Part shown: positions 35,997 to 44,676 of the stretch, piece after piece | How positions within the stretch are numbered: the stretch's first letter is position 1 | Layout of the letters: each line of letters opens with the position of its first letter | DNA from: Pseudomonadota bacterium | GTDB lineage: Bacteria > Pseudomonadota > Gammaproteobacteria > Steroidobacterales > Steroidobacteraceae | Direction: 5' to 3' | DNA: 64,000 nt | NCBI GenBank assembly: GCA_016713725.1 | Contig: JADJOO010000008.1 | Span: 1 to 64,000, forward strand | The notes under the pieces: generated by a model | What the model was told of the DNA's origin: nothing | The model's database searches: none | Seen by the model: only the letters and a program-made list of their open reading frames with translations | Program-made: the position numbers and the translations under genes

Positions 35997-36805
35997 GTTG
36001 GTTGCCCGTAGCGGAGCACTGGTTCGAACGTCACGAACTTGACGCCGGCGTGACACTTTTGCGCGAACTTCATGCACATCCGCTGGTGCGCTGCAACGTC
36101 TGGCACGTGGCCGGCCGCAAGCGACACCTCTTGATCGACACCGGGCTTGGTGTGGCGAGCCTGCGCGACGCGGCCACCGACCTGTTTGGAAAGCCGCTGA
36201 CCGTTGTGGCGACGCATGCACACTTCGACCACGTCGGTGGAATGTATGAGTTCAAGAACGAACGCTGTGTAATCCATGAAGCAGAAGCGCAAGCGTTGCG
36301 CACCGCGGCAGACTCAATGTCGCTCTCCACCAAGCAGTTCGGGACCGCTCTCCTGGATGGATTCATAGAGGCGGGGTATCGCTTTGAGGACGAGTGGTTG
36401 ATCACAGCGTTGCCCCACGCGGAATTCAACCCACTCAGCCACGTGCTGCGGCCGATGATACCCATTGCCACGCTGCGTGATGGAGATGTCGTGGATCTCG
36501 ACAACCGTGTTTTTGAGGTGCTGCACCTGCCGGGGCACTCGCCGGGCAGCATCGGCTTGTGGGAGAGCGCAACAGGCGTGCTGTTCTCAGGCGATGCGAT
36601 CTACGACGGGCCGCTGCTGGACAACCTCCCGGAATCGAACCGGAGTGCTTATCTGCGCACGATGGAGCGCCTTCTGAACCTTGAGGTGACATGCGTCCAC
36701 GCCGGCCATGGCGAATGCATGGGCCGCGCGCGACTGCGCGAGATCGCGCGCTCCTATCTCGATGCATCCGATTGCCGACCGGCGGATGAGGTGTCACGCC
36801 GATGA
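35993..36805 (+). CDS. Metallo-beta-lactamase-fold hydrolase
   Basis: Intact, 270 residues. Zn motif HAHFDHVGG at about residue 74, a further ligand in HLPGHSPGS, Asp in LFSGDAIYDGP and the last His in CVHAGHGE. That is the complete set for a dinuclear MBL hydrolase of the glyoxalase II-like type. Probable thioester or lactone/amide hydrolysis in the cytoplasm (no signal peptide). Overlaps MFS before and GNAT after by 4 bp each (ATGA), a tight operon. Confidence 0.87.
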   Translation: MSWLPVAEHWFERHELDAGVTLLRELHAHPLVRCNVWHVAGRKRHLLIDTGLGVASLRDAATDLFGKPLTVVATHAHFDHVGGMYEFKNERCVIHEAEAQALRTAADSMSLSTKQFGTALLDGFIEAGYRFEDEWLITALPHAEFNPLSHVLRPMIPIATLRDGDVVDLDNRVFEVLHLPGHSPGSIGLWESATGVLFSGDAIYDGPLLDNLPESNRSAYLRTMERLLNLEVTCVHAGHGECMGRARLREIARSYLDASDCRPADEVSRR

Positions 36806-37557
36806 CCATTCTTGCAGCGACACTGGCGGAACGCCCAGAACTCGAGCACCGCATCGGCGAACTCGAGGCGGAGGCCTTCCCTGCGTACATAAACGCGGAA
36901 CCAACCTGGGCGGAGTGCTTTCCGCAGATCCTCGCGCTGTTTCCGGGGCTGCAGCTATTCGTCGTCGACAGCGAGGACGACGTTCTGCTCGCAGTGATCA
37001 ATACTGTTGCATTCCATTGGGGCGGGAATCCTGCCGCGTTGCCCGGGGTACAACGACCTGTTGCGCCGCTGCATCGATGAAAGACGCCGGGGAATCGCGC
37101 CCAACACGCTCTGTGGAATCATGGCGATCACGCCGAAGGATCAACAGGGACGGGGCGTTGCGCGATTCGCGTTCGAGAAGGCATTCGGGGTGGTTCGCGA
37201 GCACGGCTTTGAGCACTTCATCGTTCCGGTCCGGCCGACGTTGAAACACCGGTACCCGAACTTCGCGACAGAGGAATACCTGGGTTGGACGACGCGCGAT
37301 GGCCGGCCGTTCGATCCCTGGATCCGGGCCAACGTCGCACTGTCACCGCGCCAGCTTGGCATTGCACGTGACTCGATTGAAGTCCGGGCCAATCTCGAGC
37401 AATGGGAATCCTGGTGCGGTATGCAGTTTCCGGCGTCGGGTCAGTACGTCATTCCTGGCGGGCACAAGCTGCTCGAAGTGAACTGGAGCAGGGTGTCGGC
37501 CGCTACAGCGAAGACCATGTCTGGTTCTCATATCCGCTGCCGCATGTCGCATTGTGA
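36802..37557 (+). CDS. GNAT-type N-acyltransferase-like protein, two frameshifts
   Basis: The N-terminal part (ELEHRIGELEAEAFPAYINAEPTWAECFPQILALFPGLQLFVVDSEDDVLLAVINTVAFHW) is followed after a break near 37045 by LCGIMAITPKDQQGRGVARFAFEKAFGVVREHGFEHFIVPVRPTLKHRYP, which has the acyl-CoA pyrophosphate loop QQGRGVA of GNAT enzymes. A second break near 37490 leads to GRYSEDHVWFSYPLPHVAL and a stop at 37555. About 251 codons, longer than a minimal GNAT (about 150-170), so there is an extra C-terminal part. The stop overlaps the following GTG start (GTGA). It could acylate the amine or a degradation intermediate. Confidence 0.65.
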
Positions 37558-38881
37558 GTACGAAGCCCCACTGTATCGTCGTTGGCGCGGGGCCGGGCGG
37601 ACTGTATGCGGGACATCTCTTGCAGAAAGCTGGCTGCAGCTTCGAGATCTTCGAAGCGACAGATCGGGTCGGTGGTCGCGTCGTGACCCAGGGTTCGCGA
37701 TCGTGACCGCATCGATGTCGGTGCACAGGTGTTTCACAGCAGCTACAAGCACTGTGAACAACTGACTCGTACGCTTGGGCTCGATAGTGAACGTGTGCAT
37801 GTCGGTGCGACGGCCCGCTATCGGTGTCAAGACGGCAAAGAATGGGTCCAAGGCGGCAGCCCCTACATGTCGGGCTTGGGTCTCACTGGAAACGTCGCGC
37901 TGTGGCGCTATGCAGTTGGTCGGCTGGTGTCCCGACGCGGGCAGCATCTGCACCAGATTGAACAGGTCGACGAAGACGACGCGATCAGCGTGGCCGAGTA
38001 CATAGAGCGAGGTGGTGAGAATGAGTTTTTCACCAGTACTGGTGCCGCTGCTTTGTGCCGCGATGAACGTTGCGTCCCAGCACACAAGCCTTCAGCATCT
38101 ACATCGAATTTTCAGAATTGTTTCGACTACGAAGACCTATACGTTTCGCTACGGCAATGAACAACTGTGGCGGGCAGTTGCCGCCGGCCTGCCTGTTTCG
38201 CGCGAGTGCGAGGTGGCCGAGCTGCTGTACTCGGCCGGACATGTCCGCGGCGTCAGGCTGGCAGGCTCCGGCGAGGTGCGGCCTGCCGATCATGTCATTG
38301 TGGCAGTCGCTCCGCATGTAACGGAGAGGCTGTTGCCGGCCGAGATGTCGCATCGTCGGGCGTTTTTCCGGGGTCTGGTCAAGAATTCTCAATGCATTCC
38401 AGTTGTGTACATGGATCGTCGGCTCGACGAGCGCATTGTCAACTATGGGTGATCTGCCGGGACGGGCGGCACTTCGTGATGGCGCTCGATGCTGCCAACA
38501 AGGCCCCGGCGCTCGTCCCATCGGGCAGAAGCGTGCTGACGCTGTGGGACTACTACCCGAAGGGGGATTCAATGTCCAGCCGCGCCAGCGTCGAAAATCA
38601 TCGACATTGCACTTGCTGACCTCGGTGCAATGGTCCCCGGCTTCTCGCGGCAATGGGTTCAGGATGTTGAGCTGGTTCGACACGCCTATTCGCATGCGCC
38701 GTACGGTCCGGGGGGTTATCGCAGAATTGTGGAGTTCCTGTCGCGGGAGTCCGGTCGTGACGGTGTCCATTTCACAAGCGATCTGTTTGGCGGCTCCTAC
38801 ATGGAGTGCGCACTGATCATGGCGCACCGGGCGGTTTCGCGGATCCTGCCGGGCGCCATTGCCGGACCTCTGTCAATGTGA
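37554..38881 (+). CDS. Flavin-containing amine oxidase-like protein, frameshifted
   Basis: Start GTG 37554 overlaps the GNAT stop. The FAD dinucleotide motif is HCIVVGAGPGGLYAGHLLQKAGCSFEIFEATDRVGGRVV. After breaks near 37700, 38135, 38450 and 38590 the pieces appear in order: YGNEQLWRAVAAGLPV, ADHVIVAVAPHVTERLLP and the C-terminal FAD-contact region DGVHFTSDLFGGSYMECALIMAHRAVSRIL. The length of about 442 codons fits monoamine-oxidase/protoporphyrinogen-oxidase-like enzymes. This is the third FAD amine-oxidising gene of the cluster. The function is inferred from the fold and context. Confidence 0.72.
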
Positions 38882-38888
38882 GAGTACG

Positions 38889-39251
38889 ATGAACGCGAAA
38901 AAGAACGAGGACGCCCAGCGGGCACTGCGCCGTCTCTATGACGAAACCCTGGCAGGAGACTTCAGTTGCGTGGCGACGCTGTTTCATCCCGAGTACCGGT
39001 CTTTGACCGAAGCAGGGGAAGATTCCGTTGATGCATTTATCGCTGGTACGCGCAAGCTTCTTGCGGAGTACGAGATTCTGAGGCGCGACGTGGTGCTCAC
39101 GCTTGGCGATGATCAACACGTCGGAATTCTGCACCGTATCGGGCTTCGACGGCGTGAACATGGCAGTGCTCCATTTGAGCAATTGCGAACCGACATCTAC
39201 CGGATCGAGAGCACGCAGTTCATAGAGCACTGGGGCGTACCGCCCTTCTAA
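38889..39251 (+). CDS. SnoaL/NTF2-like small protein
   Basis: Intact, 120 residues from ATG 38889 (an upstream in-frame ATG lies inside the amine oxidase gene). NTF2-like pattern: AQRALRRLYDETLAGDFSCVATLFHPEYRSL, GEDSVDAFIAGTRKLLAEYEIL, then QLRTDIYRIESTQFIEHWGVPP with the typical EHW near the end. It starts 7 bp after the amine oxidase stop and is the last gene of the operon; its stop faces the AraC stop after one base. Such proteins may be lyases, isomerases or binding proteins. Confidence 0.72.
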   Translation: MNAKKNEDAQRALRRLYDETLAGDFSCVATLFHPEYRSLTEAGEDSVDAFIAGTRKLLAEYEILRRDVVLTLGDDQHVGILHRIGLRRREHGSAPFEQLRTDIYRIESTQFIEHWGVPPF

Positions 39252-39252
39252 G

Positions 39253-40293
39253 CTAGTCCACGAGGTTGCCGCGGTAGGCGGCTGGCGTGCGCGACGTCGC
39301 TCGCTTAAACGCGCGGTGAAAGCTGTGGACGCTCGAATAGCCAACAAGACTGGCGACCTCCACGATGGAGCGCTTCGGTGCCCGCAGGAGCTCCTTCGCG
39401 AGCGCGACACGCGCCTCGTCGAGCATGCGACGAAACCCTGTGCCCTCCTGGGCGAGATGGCGACGCAAGGTCCGTTCGCTGATTCCGAGGGCTTCCGCGA
39501 TGCGCTCCTCGGACGGGAATGAACCGGCAGAAGCGGCCATCAGTCGGCGGACCTGGACGGGCAGAGAGCCGGTTGGCGCCACTTTGGCCCGAATGACTTC
39601 GCACTGGCGGCGGCACAGCTCGAAGAATTCGGCATTGGCCAATGTTGAGGGTCGTTCCAAGGTGCTTTCAGCCAGCCACATCTCGTTCCTCGGCTGCTCG
39701 AACTCGACATCGCAGCCAAAGTGTTCCAGGTACAGGCTGGCATAGCCCGCGTCTGAATACGCCAGGCGCAGGCGTACGGCGGTTGGTTTGCCACCTACAC
39801 CGGCCAGCAGCACCAGCAGCGCGATGAACGTATTCTCCACTTCGTAAAGTCCCGCGGCGCCAAAGACACCGGCCTCCACCAAGGTCAGCACGACATTGCC
39901 CCGGCGACGTGTGCTCGACAGCCGGACCACAGGGCCGGTGATATCCTGAAATTCGACAAAGAACTCCAGCGCGTCGCGCATTGTCGGCGCACAGAGCATG
40001 GCGTGCCCGACGACACCGTGGTCGGCAGCGTTCTCGCTGAGCCCAACTCGCAGGCCCAATGCCTGAAGTCTGCTGTCCCTTATCAGTATCGAAATGGCGC
40101 TTTGGTATTCTGTCGTGGTGACGCGGGACTCTGTTCGAGACAGACTGCCGAGTTCGAGGCCCGATTGTTCGAGCCACGCCAGACTCTTGTAGCCGCAGCG
40201 TGCGGCAACGCGGGCAGCGCTGGCAAGATATCGGCCCGGTACCGTGATGGCTTCTAGGTCCGAGAGCCGTCGTGAGTTCCGGTTGCTAGACAT
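39253..40293 (-). CDS. AraC-family regulator with arabinose-binding-like N-terminal domain
   Basis: Intact, 346 residues. The N-terminal ligand domain (about 25-215, GYKSLAWLEQSGLELGSLSRTESRVTTTEYQSAISIL, then VVGHAMLCAPTMRDALEFFVEF) is of the type found in OruR and related regulators. The C-terminal AraC HTH (about 255-345) shows SEERIAEALGISERTLRRHLAQEGTGFRRMLDEARVALAKELL and VEVASLVGYSSVHSFHRAFKRATSRTPAAYR. It is convergent with the amine operon and is its probable regulator. OruR controls ornithine use, which agrees with an amine or amino-acid inducer, but this is inference. Confidence 0.88.
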   Translation of the reverse strand: MSSNRNSRRLSDLEAITVPGRYLASAARVAARCGYKSLAWLEQSGLELGSLSRTESRVTTTEYQSAISILIRDSRLQALGLRVGLSENAADHGVVGHAMLCAPTMRDALEFFVEFQDITGPVVRLSSTRRRGNVVLTLVEAGVFGAAGLYEVENTFIALLVLLAGVGGKPTAVRLRLAYSDAGYASLYLEHFGCDVEFEQPRNEMWLAESTLERPSTLANAEFFELCRRQCEVIRAKVAPTGSLPVQVRRLMAASAGSFPSEERIAEALGISERTLRRHLAQEGTGFRRMLDEARVALAKELLRAPKRSIVEVASLVGYSSVHSFHRAFKRATSRTPAAYRGNLVD

Positions 40294-41101
40294 ATCCAGC
40301 GAGCATAGTGTCGGATCGAATGTGGGGCAATTCTGTTATCTGAGATTGCCTTGTGCGAAGCGAGCAACCCGTCGGTGGCCAGGTTGTTCCGAATGCCAAG
40401 GTGGCGACAGGGCGAGTGACTTGGCACTTACACGACAACACCCCGCATCAGATCATTGATGCTCAGAATGCAGAAAGTCTAATAAGGCCGGACAGATCGT
40501 TGGAGTGCAGCCGTGAACGATAAAGTGCCTTGTCCATGGCGCCGAGGGCGGCGCGCTCAACTAAGCCGTTGGCTGGACAGTGGAACGACGGTCTCCCAGT
40601 ACCCAGGTTCATGACCGCTGGCGCGGCAATCGATGCGAATTGCGTTCAAGGCGTTTTGGCAACCAGGGCGATAATTCGGTGATCGAGCGACCGCTGCCCG
40701 ATACGTTAGGCAGATTCGGTGCCGGGAAAACTCCCCGCGCTTCGTCGGATTACTCGCACCGAACCGGGCTCTCAGCTGTCCTGAAAATCAGCGTGTCGAT
40801 GCTTCGATCCCGTCCCTGGCCACCACTTCCAAGTTGAATTGCATGCGGTTTCGGGTATCACCCGCGGACCTTACCGCGGCCAGTGCTTTTGACTTCTTGA
40901 GGACCAGCCGACAAGTGGGCCTGTGAGCGCGGTGCAATCAATGACCGGTTGCTCCTTTCGCCGACTAGCCCACCGGAAATACAGTCCCTGAGACTGGATT
41001 CAGTAACGTCGCATTAGGTGCAGGATGACGCCACCTTTCCGGCTTGCGCCAGCAAAGGGTATTCGCTACCAGGAAGCCAATAGGAAGCGACGACGATCGC
41101 G
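40294..41101. other. 808-bp non-coding junction between amine cluster and copper genes
   Basis: No reading frame in this stretch has recognisable features. Its centre holds the second copy of the tRNA-Phe repeat (40751-40870). The segment directly upstream of AraC (40294-40560) presumably contains the araC promoter. From 40870 to 41101 I see nothing assignable. Confidence 0.6.
40751..40870 (+). repeat. Direct repeat copy 2 with tRNA-Phe 3' half (att-like scar)
   Basis: Same orientation as 6643-6770. It includes TACTCGCACCGAACCGGGCT before the tRNA part, then CTGAAAA (anticodon loop, GAA), T loop TTCGATC, acceptor CCTGGCC, A and CCA ending at 40825. The shared flank continues TTGCATG...GGTATCACCCGCGGAC. 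Again no tRNA 5' half is present. Together with copy 1 it brackets about 34 kb. Confidence 0.7.
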
Positions 41102-43426
41102 TTAGCCGCTTCGTAACGGTGCGGCGCGCAGCCGCAGGGCGTTGGCCACGACAGACACCGACGACAGGCTCATCGCGAGCGCGGCGAGCATCGGGCTCAA
41201 GAGCAGGCCGAACGCGGGATAGTGCACACTTGCCGCTACGGGGACTCCTAAAGCGTTGTAGAGGAACGCAAAACCCAGGTTCTGCCGCATGTTGGCAACA
41301 GCGGCCTGGGAGATCTCTCGAGCGCGCCCGATGCCGCGAAGATCGCCTTTCACCAAGGTGACCTGAGCGCTGTACATGGCAACGTCGGTGCCGGTCCCCA
41401 TGGCGATACCGACATCGGCCACCGCGAGCGCGGGCGCATCGTTGATGCCATCGCCAGCCATGGCGACCCGGCGCCCATCGGCTTTCAGCCGCTGAACGAG
41501 ATCGGCCTTGTCCTTGGGTCGGACCTCGCCGTGTACCTCGTCAATGCCGAGATGACGCGCAACGGCCTCAGCCGTCGTGCGGCCATCCCCGGTAGCCATC
41601 ACCACACGCATCCCGGCCGCTTGCAATGCATTGATCGCGGCCGCCGCACCATCCTTGATGGGGTCGGTCACCGCAATCAGTCCCGCAGCCCGGCCGTCCA
41701 CGGCGAGGAACATCGCAGTGGCTCCATCGATGCGCAGACCCTCCGCGGCAGCAGCCAGGGTGCCGACATCCGCGGCGACCTCCTGCATGAGTGCCGCGTT
41801 GCCGAGGACGAGCGTGTGACCATCGACACGACCACGGACGCCGAGCCCGGTTACAGATTCGAACGACTCGGCGCGGGACAACGTAAGGTTTCGTCGCCTG
41901 GCCTCGGTGACGATGGCGTCGGCAAGCGGGTGTTCGCTACCCTGGTCGAGACTGGCGGCCAGCCGCAGAACTTCATCTGCCGAAACGTCGCCGTGCCCCG
42001 TGACTTCGCGAAACGCCGGCCGGCCCTGCGTCAGGGTGCCGGTCTTGTCCACGATCAGGGTGTCGATCGTGCGCAGTCGCTCGATCGCCTCGGCGTCACG
42101 AAACAGGACGCCGGCCTGCGCCGCACGACCACTCGCCACCATGACCGTCATCGGCGTGGCCAGACCGAGCGCACACGGACAAGCGATGATCAGCACCGCC
42201 ACGGCGTTCACGACCGCATACGTCCACGACGGCTCGGGGCCAAACATACCCCAGACGACGAAGGTGACGATCGACACGGCCAGCACTGCGAGTACAAACC
42301 AGAAGCTCACTTTGTCGGCGAGTCGCTGCATCGGCGCCCGCGAGCGCTGCGCCTGCGCGACCAACTGCACAATCTGCGCAAGCACCGTTTCGGAGCCCAC
42401 TTTGTCGGCTCGCATGATGAGCGCGCCCGTGCCGTTCAAGGTGGCGCCAATCACCTTGTCACCCACGGTCTTCTCGACCGGGATCGGCTCGCCAGTCAGC
42501 ATCGATTCGTCGACGCTGGATCGTCCCTCCAGAACCTCGCCATCGACCGGCAACTTTTCGCCTGGACGGACTCGAAGTCGGTCGCCTACGTGCACGTGCG
42601 TCAGCGGGATGTCCTCTTCCGTGCCGTCGGCACCGAGACGCCGTGCGGTTTTTGGTGCAAGCCCCAGCAGCGCCTTGAGTGCCGCCGAGGTGCTCGAGCG
42701 AGCCTTCAGTTCCAGCAACTGACCCATCAGCGTCAACGAGACGATGATCGCGGCCGCCTCGAAATAGACACCGACCCGCCCGTGCTCCCGAAACGAGTCC
42801 GGGAACAGGCCCGGGGCCAAGGTCGCGACGACGCTGTAGACAAAGGCCGCCCCGACGCCTGTGCCGATCAGGGTCCACATGTTGGGACTTCGGTTCGCGA
42901 TCGACTGCGCCCAGCGTTGGAAGAACGGCCAGCCGGCCCACAGCACCACCGGCGCCGTGATTGCCAGTTCAAGCCAGGTCCGCGAGGTTGCCGCAAGCAA
43001 GGTCGTGCGATGCCCGAACATCGCGAGGGCCAGCACGGCGAGCGACAGCGGCAGGGTCCACCAGAAGCGGCGGCGGAAATCCGTGAGCTCCGGGTTCTCG
43101 TCGTCGTCCAGGCTCGGCATCATCGGCTCAAGTGCCATGCCGCAGATCGGGCAGTTGCCGGGCGCGTCGCGCACTATCTGCGGATGCATGGGGCAGGTGT
43201 ACTGCGATCCAACCGGCGGTTGCTCGACGTGGGTGTCCTTTGGATTCACGTAGCGGTCGGGGTCTGCGACGAATTTGGTGCGGCAGCCGGCAGAACAGAA
43301 TCGGTAGTCAGAGCCGGCATGGACCGCATGGTGCGGCGAGTCCGTCCTCACCTTCATTCCGCAAACAGGGTCGATCAACGCCGAGCCATCGGCATGCACG
43401 TGGTCGTGCTCAGCGTGGGGCGTCAT
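41102..43426 (-). CDS. copA: P1B-type heavy-metal (copper) translocating ATPase
   Basis: Intact, 774 residues from ATG 43426. The N-terminus has a YHS domain (IDPVCGMKVRTD, then FCSAGCRTKF) and a heavy-metal-binding CPMHP...CPICGMAL motif, in place of a ferredoxin-like HMA domain. Pump core: LTGEPIPVEK (actuator), CPC in IIACPCALGLATPMT (Cu+ site), DKTGTLTQGRP (phosphorylated Asp), SEHPLADAI (class HP motif) and AGDGINDAPALA. It exports Cu+ or Ag+ to the periplasm. The start overlaps the stop of a MerR-type fragment (ATGA), showing that an intact merR gene once stood directly before it. Confidence 0.94.
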   Translation of the reverse strand: MTPHAEHDHVHADGSALIDPVCGMKVRTDSPHHAVHAGSDYRFCSAGCRTKFVADPDRYVNPKDTHVEQPPVGSQYTCPMHPQIVRDAPGNCPICGMALEPMMPSLDDDENPELTDFRRRFWWTLPLSLAVLALAMFGHRTTLLAATSRTWLELAITAPVVLWAGWPFFQRWAQSIANRSPNMWTLIGTGVGAAFVYSVVATLAPGLFPDSFREHGRVGVYFEAAAIIVSLTLMGQLLELKARSSTSAALKALLGLAPKTARRLGADGTEEDIPLTHVHVGDRLRVRPGEKLPVDGEVLEGRSSVDESMLTGEPIPVEKTVGDKVIGATLNGTGALIMRADKVGSETVLAQIVQLVAQAQRSRAPMQRLADKVSFWFVLAVLAVSIVTFVVWGMFGPEPSWTYAVVNAVAVLIIACPCALGLATPMTVMVASGRAAQAGVLFRDAEAIERLRTIDTLIVDKTGTLTQGRPAFREVTGHGDVSADEVLRLAASLDQGSEHPLADAIVTEARRRNLTLSRAESFESVTGLGVRGRVDGHTLVLGNAALMQEVAADVGTLAAAAEGLRIDGATAMFLAVDGRAAGLIAVTDPIKDGAAAAINALQAAGMRVVMATGDGRTTAEAVARHLGIDEVHGEVRPKDKADLVQRLKADGRRVAMAGDGINDAPALAVADVGIAMGTGTDVAMYSAQVTLVKGDLRGIGRAREISQAAVANMRQNLGFAFLYNALGVPVAASVHYPAFGLLLSPMLAALAMSLSSVSVVANALRLRAAPLRSG

Positions 43427-43643
43427 CGGGGTTCCTCCTCGCCGAGCGCATTGAGGATCGGGCACGCTTCCGCCCGGCCGTGCCCTGGACATGCTGCAAT
43501 CAGCGTGCGCAGTCCTCGTCGAATACGCTGCAGTTCAGCAACGCGTTGCTCAATGTCCACGAGCTTGGCCTCCGCTGCGCGCTTGACCTTGGCCACGTTC
43601 CGCTCGTCGCGCGGGGGGACTTCCAGGACCCGCCGATCGCCGA
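43423..43643 (-). pseudogene. MerR-family regulator, C-terminal remnant
   Basis: Open frame without its own start: RDERNVAKVKRAAEAKLVDIEQRVAELQRIRRGLRTLIAACPGHGRAEACPILNALGEEEPR. This is the dimerisation coiled coil and the C-terminal metal-binding loop (two Cys) of a CueR/CadR-like MerR protein. The first half with the HTH is missing, replaced by the end of the Met-rich protein gene. The TGA overlaps the copA start. Confidence 0.75.
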
Positions 43644-43645
43644 AA

Positions 43646-44116
43646 CTATTTGGCCGGCGTGGACTCCATCGCCTGCTGATGCTGCAACATCTGGTCCATC
43701 ATCATCTGCATCATTCCCATGCGTTTCTCCATCATCTGGTGGTGCTGCATCATGTCGCCACCCATCATGCCCTTGTCACCTTGCATGCCTTTGCCAGGGC
43801 CCATGGCCATGCCGTTGCCCTGGCCACCGTCCATCTTCATCGGTTTGCTCATGGTGCGCATCGTCGCCATGCATTCCTGCATCGTCTGCATGTGCGACTG
43901 CATCAACTTCTGACGTTCGATGGGGTCCGCCGTTGCATGGATCTCGTCCATCTGCGACCGCATTTTCGTCATGTTCGACTGCATCTGGGACATTTGTGAA
44001 TCCATCTCCATGCTCATCGCGGGCTTCGCTGGAGCGGTTGTGTCCTGTGCCGTAGCCACAGGTGCAGATGAAAGCGCACAAGCAGCGATCGCAACGAACA
44101 GATATGAAGTCTTCAT
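43646..44116 (-). CDS. Exported Met-rich, probably copper-binding protein
   Basis: About 156 residues from ATG 44116 (ATG 44122 is an alternative). Signal peptide MKTSYLFVAIAACALSSAPVATAQ. The mature part has roughly 33 Met in about 130 residues (my hand count), in MxM, MxxM and MGMMQMMM patterns, with a few His (MMQHHQMME). A helical first half (MDSQMSQMQSNMTKMRSQMDEIHATADPIERQKLMQSHMQTMQE) precedes a Gly-rich linker (GGQGNGMAMGPGKGMQGDKGMMGG). Thioether clusters bind Cu+ or Ag+ in the periplasm. Lies 5' of the merR remnant and copA in one direction. Confidence 0.8.
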   Translation of the reverse strand: MKTSYLFVAIAACALSSAPVATAQDTTAPAKPAMSMEMDSQMSQMQSNMTKMRSQMDEIHATADPIERQKLMQSHMQTMQECMATMRTMSKPMKMDGGQGNGMAMGPGKGMQGDKGMMGGDMMQHHQMMEKRMGMMQMMMDQMLQHQQAMESTPAK

Positions 44117-44148
44117 GTTCAGCATTTCCTGGTCGGTTGGAGTGACTG

Positions 44149-44319
44149 TCAATTTTTCCTGCGAATGACCGCGAACAGAACCACACCCAGAACGATGATG
44201 GCCAGGGCGGGCAGCCACACGCCACCCATGCCGTACCAGTGTCCGCTGCCCATCATTCCGCCATTCATCGGTGTCCCGTCGGCCATCGCGTTGCTGACCG
44301 GCATCAGCAGCAACGACAC
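44149..44319 (-). CDS. Small exported or membrane protein of the copper locus
   Basis: About 56 residues if GTG 44319 is used, 51 from ATG 44304. Gly/Met-rich start (MADGTPMNGGMMGSGHWYGMGG), then one hydrophobic helix (VWLPALAIIVLGVVLFAVI) and a basic end RRKN, so it should be a single-pass membrane protein. The frame is open further upstream but has no sense there. It lies 32 bp before the Met-rich gene and Met/His in its N-terminus suggest a copper role. Not recognised as a named family. Confidence 0.55.
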   Translation of the reverse strand: MSLLLMPVSNAMADGTPMNGGMMGSGHWYGMGGVWLPALAIIVLGVVLFAVIRRKN

Positions 44320-44676
44320 GACGCCAGGCGTTCGCAGGCCAGGTCCCAGTGACCGGTCGCTTTTTGCACTTGTATGCCATTGACTGCCCTGCGTCCGTCC
44401 CCTACCGCACAAAGCGGCTGCCAGCATCAGGTTCTCAGGTTTCCACTCATTCGAGGGTCGGTTCGGGAAAAGCTCGGTCGCGATGCCCGTAAGTCTTGGA
44501 GCGCGATGGGCCACTCCAGGATCAAGGTGGATTCTCTGGACGGATACCTGGCGGTTTGACCACTCAACAGTGGGGGCATGGCAGCGAGGCATGTTCGTAG
44601 AGGCAGTCGTTCTGGGTGTATAAGACGATCAATCCTGACCGAGAGCAGGAAGAAGTCGGCGACGACGAGGGGCGCG
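44320..44676. other. Non-coding stretch with copy 2 of the 20-bp dispersed repeat
   Basis: About 357 bp between the small membrane protein and the cytochrome gene. TCGGTCGCGATGCCCGTAAG at 44474-44493 equals 23606-23625; the preceding CGGTTCGGGAAAAGC is close to CGGTTCGGAACAGGT of the other copy. Presumably it also holds the divergent promoters. No gene seen. Confidence 0.5.

Noticed and set aside
41531..43999. 822-codon plus-strand frame
   Set aside because: It lies opposite copA, which has all ATPase motifs. The antisense frame is only open because of GC-rich codon use.
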